Source: Nitrospirota bacterium
GTDB taxonomy: Bacteria > Nitrospirota > Thermodesulfovibrionia > Thermodesulfovibrionales > UBA6898
Assembly (NCBI GenBank): GCA_021811105.1
Contig: JAJZPM010000011.1
Coordinates: 1-64,000 of the forward strand
Length of the DNA stretch: 64,000 nt
Reading direction: 5' to 3'
The notes below the pieces were generated by a model. That model made no database searches and was not told the DNA's origin. It saw only the letters and a program-made list of their open reading frames with translations. Positions within the stretch are counted from its first letter, which is position 1. Each line of letters begins with the position of its first letter. Shown in pieces: positions 38,033-48,109 of this stretch. The position numbers and the translations under genes are program-made.

Positions 38033-39118
38033 TCACTTCTGCCCGAGCGACACCAATACCTTCTCGAACCGTTCGCCGAGCGTTTCTTCCGAAAAAGCGG
38101 CTTCCACGGTCCGCCTCCCGCTGAGGGCAATCCCCGCCGCGAACTCGCCGTCGTCCAGATATTTTTTTATCGCATCGGCAAGGGCCGCTTCATCCGCGGG
38201 GGGGACAAGGAGGCCGTTTTCCCCGGAGGAGATGAGTTCGGGAATCCCTCCGACTCGAGTGCCGATGACCGGCTTGCCCATTGCCATCGCCTCGATTATC
38301 ACCATGCCGAAGGCCTCGTCGCATGTCGAAGGAAGCACAAAGATGTCCATTGCGGCATACATCCGCTCGACATCGCGGCGGATGCCGGTGATGATCGTTC
38401 TCTCCGCGATACCCAGCCGCCGGGCCTCCCGGATGATCCCCTCCTTCTCCGGTCCGTCGCCGACGAAGAGCAATGTGACAGGGCGTTCTCCTCCGGTCCC
38501 GGCTGCCGCGCGGAGGAGTTCGTATACCCCTTTGCCCTGATGGAGCTTTCCTGCGGCGCCGATCACGAAGTCCTTAGCACTGATCCCGAGCTCACCGCGT
38601 ACCTCGGTCCGGTCGATGCGCGACGGATCGAAGCTGCGGAGGGAGACGCCGTTGTGGATCACCTCGATTTTCCCCTCGGCTATGCCGCTCGACAGAAGTG
38701 CATTTTTCACTGCCCCGCTCACGGCGACGACGCCGTCTGCATGGTTATTGATAAGCCACCGTGTGGTTTTTCTGATGCGGTCGGTCTGGTGCCTGACAAA
38801 GAGTATCTTTCTGCCGAGGAGCTTTGCCGCGACAGCGGCAGGCCAGTATTCCTTCCCTGAGTTTGCGATCAATACGCCGATCTCTTCCCTGCGGATGATG
38901 ATCGCCAGTTTGGCGATTGAGACCAGATCTCCCGAGTTTACCACCTCCAGGTCCTCCACAGGCAGTGCCGCTGCCTCGGCGTTCTTTCTCACGTGACCCC
39001 CGGGGGAACAGGCGACGATCACCCTGTGACCTCTTCCGGCAAGCTCCGACGCGAGCACGACCGAGTGCGATTCAATCCCGCCCCATCCCCTGCCGGCATT
39101 GACGATGAGGACGTTCAT
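38033..39118 (-). CDS. Glycosyltransferase family 4
   Basis: GWGGIESHSVVLASELAGRGHRVIVACSPGG...LPSTCDEAFGMVIIEAMAMGKPVIGTRVGGIPELI. Confidence 0.9.
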   Translation of the reverse strand: MNVLIVNAGRGWGGIESHSVVLASELAGRGHRVIVACSPGGHVRKNAEAAALPVEDLEVVNSGDLVSIAKLAIIIRREEIGVLIANSGKEYWPAAVAAKLLGRKILFVRHQTDRIRKTTRWLINNHADGVVAVSGAVKNALLSSGIAEGKIEVIHNGVSLRSFDPSRIDRTEVRGELGISAKDFVIGAAGKLHQGKGVYELLRAAAGTGGERPVTLLFVGDGPEKEGIIREARRLGIAERTIITGIRRDVERMYAAMDIFVLPSTCDEAFGMVIIEAMAMGKPVIGTRVGGIPELISSGENGLLVPPADEAALADAIKKYLDDGEFAAGIALSGRRTVEAAFSEETLGERFEKVLVSLGQK

Positions 39119-39847
39119 TCAGTCAGCCCTTTTCCGGTCTTCATACCCTGAATGCAGCCGCAGGAAAAACAGGAGGGGATTGGTGCTGCCCCTGATGAAG
39201 GAACGCCGTATCTCGTAGGGGTCGCTTCCTTCATGGACCAGTCCCCTCTTCGTCGTCACGGCAAGAGTGTATCCGGCCTCTTTGACCATATCGACTGCTC
39301 CCGGACCATAGTCGCCGTAAGGGTAGCAAAAGAAATCGACAGGAAGCTGCAGTTCTGCTTCGAGGCGGGACTTGGAGCCGGATATCTCGGCCCTTAGTGC
39401 GTCCGGAGAAAGGCGGTTCAGAAAGGGATGGGTCCGGGAATGGGACCCGAAGGCCACTCCTTCTGTTTTGATCGCATGGATCGCATCCCAATCGAGGAGT
39501 CTCCGCCTCCCCATGCGCGGGTCTTCCTCCCAGCTGTTTTCCCTTCCGATGAGGTCGGAAACAAGAAAGACCGTCGATGGATAGCGGTAGCGCCGGAGGA
39601 CCGGATAGGCGTTTTCGTAAAAGTCCTGATACCCGTCGTCGAAGGTGAGCGCGACCTGTCTTTCTCCCGAATGGTCCCCTTCAATGAAAGAAAGTACGTC
39701 ACGAAGAGATACCACACTGAATCCCGCGGTCTTCAGATACCACATCTGAAAACGGAACATCCCGGGAGAAACATACAACCCGAGGGGGTCCTTGCCGGCC
39801 GGGGGATCGGCGATATTGTGGTACATGAGCACGATGGCGCCGTTCAT
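39119..39847 (-). CDS. Polysaccharide deacetylase (NodB homology)
   Basis: MNGAIVLMYHNIADPPAG...ALTFDDGYQDFYENAYPVLRRYRYPSTVFLVSDL...GSHSRTHPFLNRLS; start chosen at the ATGA overlap with the upstream GT2 stop. Confidence 0.9.
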   Translation of the reverse strand: MNGAIVLMYHNIADPPAGKDPLGLYVSPGMFRFQMWYLKTAGFSVVSLRDVLSFIEGDHSGERQVALTFDDGYQDFYENAYPVLRRYRYPSTVFLVSDLIGRENSWEEDPRMGRRRLLDWDAIHAIKTEGVAFGSHSRTHPFLNRLSPDALRAEISGSKSRLEAELQLPVDFFCYPYGDYGPGAVDMVKEAGYTLAVTTKRGLVHEGSDPYEIRRSFIRGSTNPLLFFLRLHSGYEDRKRAD

Positions 39848-40599
39848 CCCGTCCTGTCTCTGCTCTGGAGTTCGAGGAGTTTCGCATACTTGAAGAAGGA
39901 GCCGCCCGCCTTTGTCAGGGCGGTCACGAGGCCGTCCATCCCGTCGAGAAAGCCTCTTTCGACGAAGTAGATCTTGAGGAACATTCCGATTCCATGATAT
40001 ACGGGAGAGATGCCGTTTGCCCTTCGGCCTGAGGAATATAGTTCCTCCGCGATAATGGTGGAGTAGTCGTTGAGGGTCTTCAGCATGTCCGAGTAACCCG
40101 GGAAGGCGTAGTGGTCGATATGGGCATCGAGGTCGGCCACTCTTCCCCCGGTTGCCCACTGTTCGTGGATCGTGCCGCGGAAGGAGCCGAGATTTCTGTT
40201 GACCAGGCGTATCTGGCGGTCGGGCCAGTACCCCGAATGCCTCAGCCACCTGCCATGGAGATAGTTCTTTCTCCTGAAGCTATATGCATCGGCCAGAGGG
40301 TTTTCGACCACGTCTCTTATCACCCCAGCGGTCTCCGGAGGTATTCGCTCGTCGGCGTCCAGGAGCAGTACCCATTCGTGCCGGCACTTCCAGACTGCGC
40401 TGTTCTTCTGAGGACCGTATCCTTTCCAGTCCTCGACCGAGACTCTGCATCCGAATTCCCGCGCGATCCCAACCGTCTTATCGGTACTTCCCGAATCGAC
40501 GAGCACTACATCATCGGCAAAGGAGACGCTCTCCAGCAGTCGGGGAAGGTTCGCCTCCTCGTTTTTCGTGATGACGGCGACCGAAAGCGGGAGCTTCAT
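39844..40599 (-). CDS. Glycosyltransferase family 2 (WaaE/KdtX-like)
   Basis: LSVAVITKNEEANLPRLLESVSFADDVVLVDSGSTDKTVGIAREFGCRVSVEDWKGYGPQKNSAV. Confidence 0.9.
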   Translation of the reverse strand: MKLPLSVAVITKNEEANLPRLLESVSFADDVVLVDSGSTDKTVGIAREFGCRVSVEDWKGYGPQKNSAVWKCRHEWVLLLDADERIPPETAGVIRDVVENPLADAYSFRRKNYLHGRWLRHSGYWPDRQIRLVNRNLGSFRGTIHEQWATGGRVADLDAHIDHYAFPGYSDMLKTLNDYSTIIAEELYSSGRRANGISPVYHGIGMFLKIYFVERGFLDGMDGLVTALTKAGGSFFKYAKLLELQSRDRTG

Positions 40600-41885
40600 T
40601 CGGCATCTCCCGCGGAAGGCAGGGGAGAATACCTGGCGGCCCGACCGTTCCCGTTCATGACGAAAAGCGCCAGCGATAGCACGTAGGAGATGAGGAGGGC
40701 TATCAGCAGGGTACCGAAATTATTTTCGAAGAACCCGCCGATACACAGGTTCACTATCGCGAAGGCGGCGCCGAGGATCAAGCCCCTTGCGAAGCCGTCA
40801 CGGGCCGCTGAGGCCGAGGCCCGGAAAAGGATGACCAATAGCGAGAGCCAAAATGCGAGGAAGAGTGCGAGTCCGACAAGGCCGGTCTCGGCCGCCACAT
40901 GGAGGTAGACATTGTGCGCATGATGGAATGAGGCGTCGGTGAATTTCCATTCCGACGCGTATCTTCCTGAATACTCGGAGATCCTGTTCCCCCACTGCCG
41001 GTAGCCGATGCCCGCAATCGGTTTCGACTCTATCATGTCCCTCGCGACCCTCCATAGGTAAAGCCGCTCCACATTGCTCGGATTCTGCTTCAGGTCGAGG
41101 ATGCTCGTCACACTGCTTTTCACGGGGGGGAAGAGCAGGACCGCTGCTACGATGAAAAGCGCGGTCGCTGCCGAGCCGATCACCGCCGCACGGAGATTTT
41201 TTTTGAAGAACAGGAGCGGGAGCGTGAATAAGAGCGAAACGAAATAGGTCCTGGACAGACTCAAAAGGGAACCTGAGAGAAGCAGCATGAAGAGTATTCC
41301 CAGAAATATCTTCGTCCTCACGGATGACTTCCAAAAAAGGAAGAGACATGCGGAAATGACCGCGAGGGTGCTGAAGAAGCCGCCCGCCGGAATATGGTGC
41401 GAGAAGAACCCGAGGAGATTTCCGTCGGAGAAAGGCTGAACAGGAAAGGGGTAGACTGTTCCTGTTGCCGCCTGGAACAAGCCGAGCAGGATGATGAGCG
41501 CGGTGAGGGAGGTCAGCGAGAAGACCGAGACCTTCGCCGCCTTTTCTTTCCATTCCTCGTTAATGGGTAACCCGGCCAGCAGAAAGACCGGCGCAAAGTC
41601 GAGCGCCCGGGCCACAGGGGCGGCGGAGAAGGTGTCGCCGTTTGCGATGAGAGTAGCGAGTTGCCATGTCGCGATCAGGGTCCAGAGCACGGCGAGGCGG
41701 GCCACTCCCCGGGGCAGTTGAAAGCCCCCGCCTGCCGCACGAAGACGCAGGGCCAGACCGAATGTCGCAGCGGCATAAAGGGGGAAATACGTAGCGCTCT
41801 TGGATATCGGGGAGCAGAGCGCGCAGAGCACGAGCGAGACTGCGAGAGCGCGGTGTAATACACGCTCCCTTCCGGCAGGGTTCAT
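40596..41885 (-). CDS. O-antigen ligase family protein
   Basis: Multi-TM; LYLWRVARDMIESKPIAGIGYRQWGNRISEY...HHAHNVYLHVAAETGLVGLALF. Confidence 0.88.
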   Translation of the reverse strand: MNPAGRERVLHRALAVSLVLCALCSPISKSATYFPLYAAATFGLALRLRAAGGGFQLPRGVARLAVLWTLIATWQLATLIANGDTFSAAPVARALDFAPVFLLAGLPINEEWKEKAAKVSVFSLTSLTALIILLGLFQAATGTVYPFPVQPFSDGNLLGFFSHHIPAGGFFSTLAVISACLFLFWKSSVRTKIFLGILFMLLLSGSLLSLSRTYFVSLLFTLPLLFFKKNLRAAVIGSAATALFIVAAVLLFPPVKSSVTSILDLKQNPSNVERLYLWRVARDMIESKPIAGIGYRQWGNRISEYSGRYASEWKFTDASFHHAHNVYLHVAAETGLVGLALFLAFWLSLLVILFRASASAARDGFARGLILGAAFAIVNLCIGGFFENNFGTLLIALLISYVLSLALFVMNGNGRAARYSPLPSAGDAE

Positions 41886-42695
41886 CCCTCGGTGACCTCT
41901 GCGTGGGGCGATGTCTTTACCAGACCGTTCCTGCAGAAGTAGGTCCCCGACGAGACTGTGGCGGACAGGAGCATTTTGTTGCAGTGCGTCACGATCTTGT
42001 TCGTCGGGTGCCAGAGGTGGAAACAGACGACCATGAAGGGATGGACTTTCTTAAGGAGGCTGAAGTTGAAAAACCTGCAGGCGAGTTCCGAATCTTCATT
42101 CCCCCATCCCTCGAAATCTTCGTTGAACCCGTTCACCGCGACGATGTCGCTCTTGAAGACGCTCATGTTGCAGGACTTGATGCCCTTCAATTTTCTGTTC
42201 TTGAACCCCGGATAATAGGGAAGCCGCATGAGGTGATGGGAATTCGAGATCTTGCCGGTCAGCGCCATTCTGAGCAGCGCGAGAGGCGAATCCGCATCGC
42301 CGGGCGAGAATGATGCCACCGCCTTTTTATTGACATGGATCCTCTTGCCCTGGATGAAACATCCCTTTTCAGCAAGCTCCAGATGGTCGGCGACAAAATG
42401 TCTGTTCATCACACAGTCGCCGTCAAGCAGGATGAGGTAGTCCCCGGAAGACCTCCCGATCGCCTTGTTCCGTATCTTCGCAGCCCTGAACCCTCTGTCT
42501 TCCTGCCAGACATGGATCACTGGAAAGGCCGCTTTCGCGGCAAAGGCCTTTACGACGGAAGCAGTCTCCTCTCCGGACCCGTCGTCGGCGATCAGTACCT
42601 CGTCGGGACATCGAGCCTGGCGCAGCGCGCTTTCGGCCACCTTCTCCAGTGCCGAAGGGTTGTTGTATGTCGTTATGATGAGCGATACCTTCACA
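41882..42695 (-). CDS. Glycosyltransferase family 2
   Basis: VKVSLIITTYNNPSALEKVAESALRQARCPDEVLIADDGSGEETASVVKAFA...GWGNEDSELACRFF; GTG at 42695 preferred because the upstream ORF extension reads MITE DNA. Confidence 0.85.
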
Positions 42696-42726
42696 ATTAT
42701 GCCGTACAGGACTCGACCATTATTAA

Positions 42727-42959
42727 CCTTCCAGTTGCATAAAGATTGTAAATTAACAGCCACAAAAGCTTGATTGACGGGCTTTTGAGCCTGATGACAC
42801 TCCTTATGCTGGAGTTCACCGAATGTTACCTCCAGGTCATAGTTCTTTTTCCGTCATGCCCGAGGTTCTCAGTCGGGCATCCATGTTTTCTTAAGAATGG
42901 ATTCCCGCCTAAAGACTGCGGGAACGGCCTAAATACACACACTTTATGCAACGTTAGGG
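42727..42959 (+). mobile_element. MITE-like element copy B (233 bp), TSD TTAA
   Basis: CCTTCCAGTTGCATAAAG ... CTTTATGCAACGTTAGGG flanked by TTAA on both sides. Confidence 0.82.
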
Positions 42960-42992
42960 TTAAGTGTCTCTCAAGTGAATGCACTTTCACGC

Positions 42993-43094
42993 AAAATCTC
43001 CCCTTGCCCCTTTGCCTCAGCCCCGGCTGATCCGCCGAGGCGGAAAAGAGGGGTAATCCCTCCCTTTGGCAAAGGGAGGTTAGGAGGGATTTCC
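42993..43094. repeat. CCTCCCTTTGGCAAAGGGAGG-type hairpin repeat
   Basis: aaaatctccccttgcccctttgcc...gccgaggcggaaaagaggggtaatccctccctttggcaaagggaggttaggagggattt. Confidence 0.8.
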
Positions 43095-43174
43095 TGATGT
43101 TTACGTGCACGCTATTTCGAGCCCATCAATATTTTACAGGAATGACAGAACAAAAACCCAACGAACCCTCCCGC

Positions 43175-44902
43175 TCAGGCGGTCTCCTGTGCGCTGAACT
43201 GCAGGTCGTACAGGTTTTTGTAGAGGCCGCCCCTGGCGTACAACTCGCGATGAGAACCCGACTCGGCGATCCTCCCTTTGTCCAGGACGAGGATGCGGTC
43301 GGCCTTCTTTACCGTGGAGAGCCGGTGGGCTATAACAAGGGTGGTCCTGTTTGCCATCAGATTTTCGAGGGCCTTCTGGACCATCATTTCGGAGGCGGTA
43401 TCGAGCGAGGAGGTCGCCTCGTCGAGGATGAGGATAGGCGGATTTTTCAGTATCGCGCGCGCGATCGAAAGCCTCTGCCTCTGGCCGCCGGAAAGCCTCA
43501 TCCCGCGTTCACCGATCATTGTATCATACCCCCGGGGGAGTTCGGCGATGAAATCATGGGCGTATGCCGCCTGCGCCGCAGCTACGATCTCCTCCCCGGC
43601 AGCCCCCGGTTTCCCGTATGCGATATTGGCGGCGATAGTGTCATTGAAAAGTATCACTTCCTGCGTGACGATCCCGAACTGCCCCCTCAGGGAGGCGAAG
43701 GTGGCGGTCGAGGTATCGACGTCGTCGATACAGACTGTCCCCTCCGTGGGGACATAAAATCTCGGAAGGAGGTTTGCGAGCGTGGTTTTTCCCCCTCCGC
43801 TTTTCCCCACAATCGCGATGATCTCCCCCTTGCTTATCCTCAGGTTTATGCCGTGCAGGGCCTTCTGCCTGGCTGAGGCATATATAAACGAAACGTTTTT
43901 GAAATCGATGCTCCTACGGATGGGCGGGAGGTCTTCTGTGCCGTCTTTTTCTCCCGGCTCGGAGAGCAGTTTCTGCACCCGTTCGAGCGGGGGTCTCGCC
44001 TGCTGGACGCCGATATTTATTTGGGCGAGCCTCTTGGCCGGGGTATAGACGAGGAAGATCGCCGTCAGGAAAGAGGTGAAATCGCCCGCGGTCATGGCCC
44101 CGCTGATGATCAGCCTGGCCCCATACCATATTACGAAGGCGATCCCGAGTCCGCCGACCGCTTCCATGATAAGCGCCGCAAATTGCGATACCCTCGTGGC
44201 CCTCATGTTATCGCGATAGTACTCCCGCGTGATCTCCTCGAACCGGCCGGTCTCGGCGCTCTGCCGGCAGAAGGCCTTGATGATCTTGACCCCCGCGTAG
44301 CTCTCGCTCAGAAATTCGGTGATGAGGGATATCTTCTCCTGCGCCCTTTTGCTGATCCGGCGCATCCTCTTGCCGAGCGTGCCGACGCCGTAGAGCGCCA
44401 GAGGAAGAACGGTGATCGAGATGAGGGTGAGGTCCCATCTCCGCCAAAACGCCACCCCGAGAAGGGCCAGGGCTGTTGCGCCTTCTTTGAAGAGGTCCTT
44501 GACGGTAAATATCAGAAGGTTCTGCAGGGCCGTTACGTCGTTGATCACCTTCGATATCATTTCGCCGCTGGAGTTCTTCCCGAAGTATCCCATCGGCAGT
44601 TCGAGGCTGCGGGAGTAGAGGCCGTTTCTGAGGTGCATCACCAGTTTCTGGCTTGCCGACTGCATCAGGTATTCCTGAAAGAAGGTGAAGATGCCCCTGC
44701 CGAGGAAGATAATGAATAGCGCAAGCGGCAGGAGCACCAGCAGCCTTGCGTCTTTCTTTATAAGGACGTCGTCCATCGCGGGCTTCGCCAGCCAGGCCAT
44801 GGAGGCGTTCAGTCCGGAGATGACGAGCCCCGCCACGATGGCGAGCAGCACCCTCGGCCAGTAAGGCAGCACGAGCCGGAATATCTTTCGGTAGTCTTCC
44901 AC
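43175..44902 (-). CDS. msbA: Lipid A/oligosaccharide export ABC transporter (MsbA-like, fused TMD-NBD)
   Basis: TMD then IIAIVGKSGGGKTTLANLLPRFYVPTEGTV...LSGGQRQRLSIARAILKNPPILILDEATSSLD. Confidence 0.92.
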   Translation of the reverse strand: MEDYRKIFRLVLPYWPRVLLAIVAGLVISGLNASMAWLAKPAMDDVLIKKDARLLVLLPLALFIIFLGRGIFTFFQEYLMQSASQKLVMHLRNGLYSRSLELPMGYFGKNSSGEMISKVINDVTALQNLLIFTVKDLFKEGATALALLGVAFWRRWDLTLISITVLPLALYGVGTLGKRMRRISKRAQEKISLITEFLSESYAGVKIIKAFCRQSAETGRFEEITREYYRDNMRATRVSQFAALIMEAVGGLGIAFVIWYGARLIISGAMTAGDFTSFLTAIFLVYTPAKRLAQINIGVQQARPPLERVQKLLSEPGEKDGTEDLPPIRRSIDFKNVSFIYASARQKALHGINLRISKGEIIAIVGKSGGGKTTLANLLPRFYVPTEGTVCIDDVDTSTATFASLRGQFGIVTQEVILFNDTIAANIAYGKPGAAGEEIVAAAQAAYAHDFIAELPRGYDTMIGERGMRLSGGQRQRLSIARAILKNPPILILDEATSSLDTASEMMVQKALENLMANRTTLVIAHRLSTVKKADRILVLDKGRIAESGSHRELYARGGLYKNLYDLQFSAQETA

Positions 44903-45016
44903 CAGGCTCCTTTCAGCAGTCTTCTAACGACGTCAGTCGCGGTGCGAAATTCCGGACCAAAACCATTATAATCGAACGAAGCCTGTTATATAAACCCTAA
45001 GGTTGGGTTGTACACC

Positions 45017-45181
45017 GACAGGCATAGAGTCCGGAAAAACTTTATCATGGCGACAGGAATCCATATTTGGAATGCTCACGTCGGAATTCCAGTTGGGTGG
45101 AGTCCGGAGAGCGGGACGATTGGCACGAGCCGGCCGCAAATAAGGTGTCGCATAAAGCTTTTTCCAGTCTCCATGCCTGTC
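45017..45181. repeat. 165-bp inverted-repeat element with ~30-bp imperfect termini
   Basis: Left gacaggcatagagtccggaaaaactttat; right cataaagctttttccagtctccatgcctgtc (reverse complement gacaggcatggagactggaaaaagctttatg). Confidence 0.7.
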
Positions 45182-45201
45182 TTGCAACTGCATCAAATGA
45201 A

Positions 45202-45437
45202 CCTTCCAGTTGCATAAAGATTGTAAATTAACAGCCACAAAAGCTTGATTGACGGGCTTTTGAGCCTGATGACACTCCTTATGCTGGAGTTCACCGAATG
45301 TTACCTCCAGGTCATAGTTCTTTTTCCGTCATGCCCGAGGTTCTCAGTCGGGCATCCATGTTTTCTTAAGAATGGATTCCCGCCTAAAGACTGCGGGAAT
45401 GACGGCCTAAATACACACACTTTATGCAACGTTAGTG
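45202..45437 (+). mobile_element. MITE-like element copy C (236 bp), TSD TGAA
   Basis: CCTTCCAGTTGCATAAAG ... CTTTATGCAACGTTAGTG flanked by TGAA on both sides. Confidence 0.82.
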
Positions 45438-45759
45438 TGAACTCTAAGTCATTACTGTTCAAAATATCCGGGAAATGGCTGAATGCTGAATAAAAACAAT
45501 GACGACTCCTTATAAAATTAATCCACGCCTGAAATTCCGGGAGAGGATAATACCAACTGCTCCTGATTATCCCTGATACCAAAAAGAGGTTTGCACTCAC
45601 AAAACCATGTCGATTCGTTGTTATTATGAGGTGTTCTGACATTTTCTCCCATCTACTTTGGACGAGAGTGCTCCAACGTAAACCTTGATGGACTTTCCCG
45701 GCATATTTGCTTTTTCGATGATGCAGCGATAAGGTAAGCTGTTCCAGTTTGGCCGGTCG

Positions 45760-46299
45760 TCATTTCTTCTTTTTTCGTCTTGAATAATATTGCGCGAGCC
45801 GGTACGAGTCCCACGGCTTGCAGTCTTTCGCGGTGAACCCGAGCAGCCGCGCGAAGGAGCGGACCGTTTCCACATCGGGTCCCTCGATCTCGAGAAACTC
45901 GGGGATGTATCCGTACATGCCGGAGTACTTGTCGAACTCGAAATGCCCGCCGCGCAGTCTATAGGAAGTCCTGTGCTTCTGCATCTCGAGCCAGACGGAA
46001 AAGCCCAACGATTCAAGTATCGATCTTGTCGCGTCGAAGTCGGAAACGCGCACCTCTCTCTCGTCTCTGATCTTCGCTCCACGGTCCCCGACATGGCCCT
46101 TATAGGTCAATACTGATTTATTCCCCTCTCTTCTGAGTCTAAGGGCGCCCTTTCGTTTCCTTACCGATCCCGCGGAATCGTCGTAATAAAGAGCGTGTAT
46201 CTCGTCGTCGAAGACCTTTCTGGCACCGAGTGCACGGAGTTTCTTTTCGACCTTTTCCCTGTCGATCTCGAGTATCTTAATTTCGGTTTCCCGCATCAT
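45760..46299 (-). CDS. CYTH domain protein (class IV adenylate cyclase/thiamine triphosphatase-like)
   Basis: MMRETEIKILEIDREKVEKKLRALGARKVFDDEIHALYYDD...RLRREGNKSVLTYKG...VWLEMQKHRTSY. Confidence 0.85.
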   Translation of the reverse strand: MMRETEIKILEIDREKVEKKLRALGARKVFDDEIHALYYDDSAGSVRKRKGALRLRREGNKSVLTYKGHVGDRGAKIRDEREVRVSDFDATRSILESLGFSVWLEMQKHRTSYRLRGGHFEFDKYSGMYGYIPEFLEIEGPDVETVRSFARLLGFTAKDCKPWDSYRLAQYYSRRKKKK

Positions 46300-46454
46300 G
46301 ACTTATGCCTTCCATTATAGCCTATTCAATTACAGTGCAGAAACATAGGCAATTTCCGGATATCCATTAAACCTGCAGTTTCAGAGTAATATAAAAATGC
46401 CGCTTGAGGGCTTCTGTACACGTTTTCCCCGGCACGGGAAGCGGTTTTTTGGGC

Positions 46455-46483
46455 TTGACAAAAAAAAAAGTTCTTGATAGTGT
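46455..46483 (+). promoter_or_regulatory. Candidate sigma70-type promoter for HU gene
   Basis: TTGACA, 17-nt spacer, TAGTGT. Confidence 0.45.
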
Positions 46484-46535
46484 TTAACACAGATTGTCTG
46501 CAGACACCACTACCAAAGGAAAGGGGGGAAAGAGA

Positions 46536-46811
46536 ATGACGAAGACGGAACTTATCGACAAAATTGCATCAGGTGCCGGTCTCAGCAAGGCTGATGCAAC
46601 GCGTGCCTTTGATTCGACTCTTGACGCGGTCAAGGCAGCGCTGAAGAAGGGGCAGAAGGTCACGATCGTCGGTTTCGGCACTTTTTCGGTTACGAAGAGG
46701 AAGGCCAGGAAAGGGCGCAACCCGAGGACCGGTCAGGTTATCAATATACCTGCCGCCAAGACTCCCAAGTTCACCGCCGGCAAGGCATTAAAAGACGCAG
46801 TAAAGAAATAA
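46536..46811 (+). CDS. HU family DNA-binding protein
   Basis: [89 protein letters not shown]. Confidence 0.96.
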   Translation: MTKTELIDKIASGAGLSKADATRAFDSTLDAVKAALKKGQKVTIVGFGTFSVTKRKARKGRNPRTGQVINIPAAKTPKFTAGKALKDAVKK

Positions 46812-46835
46812 GCGATACCCCGGCCTACTGATAAG

Positions 46836-46870
46836 AAAGGGACAAACGGCTGTTTGTCCCTTTAATTTTT
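46836..46870 (+). terminator. Rho-independent terminator after HU
   Basis: aaagggacaaacggctgtttgtccctttaattttt. Confidence 0.85.
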
Positions 46871-46934
46871 GTCCGGTATCTGATATGCTTTTCCTGTAAA
46901 CCCCGTATAAACCCGTCAAGAGAAGGAGGAGTTC

Positions 46935-47240
46935 ATGCTTGCGGAATTCAGCGTAGTACCGATCGGTTCGGGGAGCAGCATAGGCGACAGGATCGCCGAG
47001 GTCCTGGCACTCGTCGATGCGAGCGGCCTGCCCTACAAGGTGAACCCTATGGGTACGGTGGTGGAAGGCGAATGGGGCGAGGTGTTCAGGCTTATCAGGA
47101 AGTGCCATGCCGCGGTGATGAAAGAAGAGGAAAGGGCCATGACGTGCATCACGATAGACGACCGTAAGGGAAAGCCGAAGCGGCTCGACCGGAAGGTGAG
47201 ATCTGTCGAGAAGAGGTTGGGCAAGAGCCTCAGAAAGTGA
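46935..47240 (+). CDS. MTH1187/YkoF family thiamine-binding protein (DUF77)
   Basis: MLAEFSVVPIGSGSSIGDRIAEVLALVDASGLPYKVNPMGTVVEGEWGEVFRLIRKCH. Confidence 0.9.
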   Translation: MLAEFSVVPIGSGSSIGDRIAEVLALVDASGLPYKVNPMGTVVEGEWGEVFRLIRKCHAAVMKEEERAMTCITIDDRKGKPKRLDRKVRSVEKRLGKSLRK

Positions 47241-48109
47241 CCGAAAAGCCTCGTCTCGTCGCAGGGATAGACCTCGGGCCGGAGACGGAACCCGTCGTCT
47301 CTTACGCGGCCTTTTTTGCGGCCGCGCAGGGTGCCTGCGTGCGGCTTCTGTATGTCATCGATTATCTTCTTACCCCGCCTTCCTACCTTTCTGAATACGT
47401 TGAAGAAGAGAAAAAAAGGGAGGAGGCAGAGATGACCTCCTGGAAGCTCAGGCTCCGGAGGGAAGGGATAGACGCGGAATGCGGTATTCTGCTCGGCCGT
47501 CTCCACGAATCCTTTGTGAAGGCCATAGAGGAGACCTCCCCGGATCTCCTGGTGATCGGCTTCAAATCGCACATGATAAGACCGAGCAGTTCGGAGCGGC
47601 TCATTAAGTCCCTGAAGGTGCCAATCCTGGTCGTCAGGGGGAAAAAGGCCTCCGGCGCGGTGATCGGGTGCGTCGGCATTAAAAGGATACTCTGTCCGGT
47701 GGACTTTTCCGACAACTCCCGCAAGGCGGCGGCCGCCGCCAAGAAATACGCCTCTCTTTTCTCTGCCGACCTGAGCGTGGTAAATGTGGTGCCTTCCTAC
47801 CTCATCAAGGAGAAGTGGCCGGTATGGAAGAAGCTGGATGAGGCCGAAAAGGAAAAATTCGATGAGACGGTCCGTTCCGAGGCGGAATTGAAACTCGATG
47901 CGTTCTGCAGGGAGATGGAGATCGAAAAGAAGGGAGCGATAACTCAGGGGCATCCCGGAGAGGCGATCGCCGCGCTCGCTGAGGAAGGGGAATACGACCT
48001 TATCGTGATCGGCGCGAGGGGCCTTTCATACGTCGAGAGCGTCCTTATCGGCGGTACGACCGAGGCGGTACTGAAATCTTCGCCCTGTCCGGTCCTCGTT
48101 GTCCATTGA
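47237..48109 (+). CDS. Universal stress protein, tandem UspA domains
   Basis: KRILCPVDFSDNSRKAAAAAKKYASLFSADLSVVNVV...GEAIAALAEEGEYDLIVIGARGLSYVESVLIGGTTEAVLKSSPCPVLVV. Confidence 0.92.
   Translation: MTEKPRLVAGIDLGPETEPVVSYAAFFAAAQGACVRLLYVIDYLLTPPSYLSEYVEEEKKREEAEMTSWKLRLRREGIDAECGILLGRLHESFVKAIEETSPDLLVIGFKSHMIRPSSSERLIKSLKVPILVVRGKKASGAVIGCVGIKRILCPVDFSDNSRKAAAAAKKYASLFSADLSVVNVVPSYLIKEKWPVWKKLDEAEKEKFDETVRSEAELKLDAFCREMEIEKKGAITQGHPGEAIAALAEEGEYDLIVIGARGLSYVESVLIGGTTEAVLKSSPCPVLVVH

Noticed and set aside
39847-40249. Extended N-terminus of the polysaccharide deacetylase ORF
   Set aside because: Overlaps the GT2 gene in another frame; the true start is the ATGA overlap at 39847
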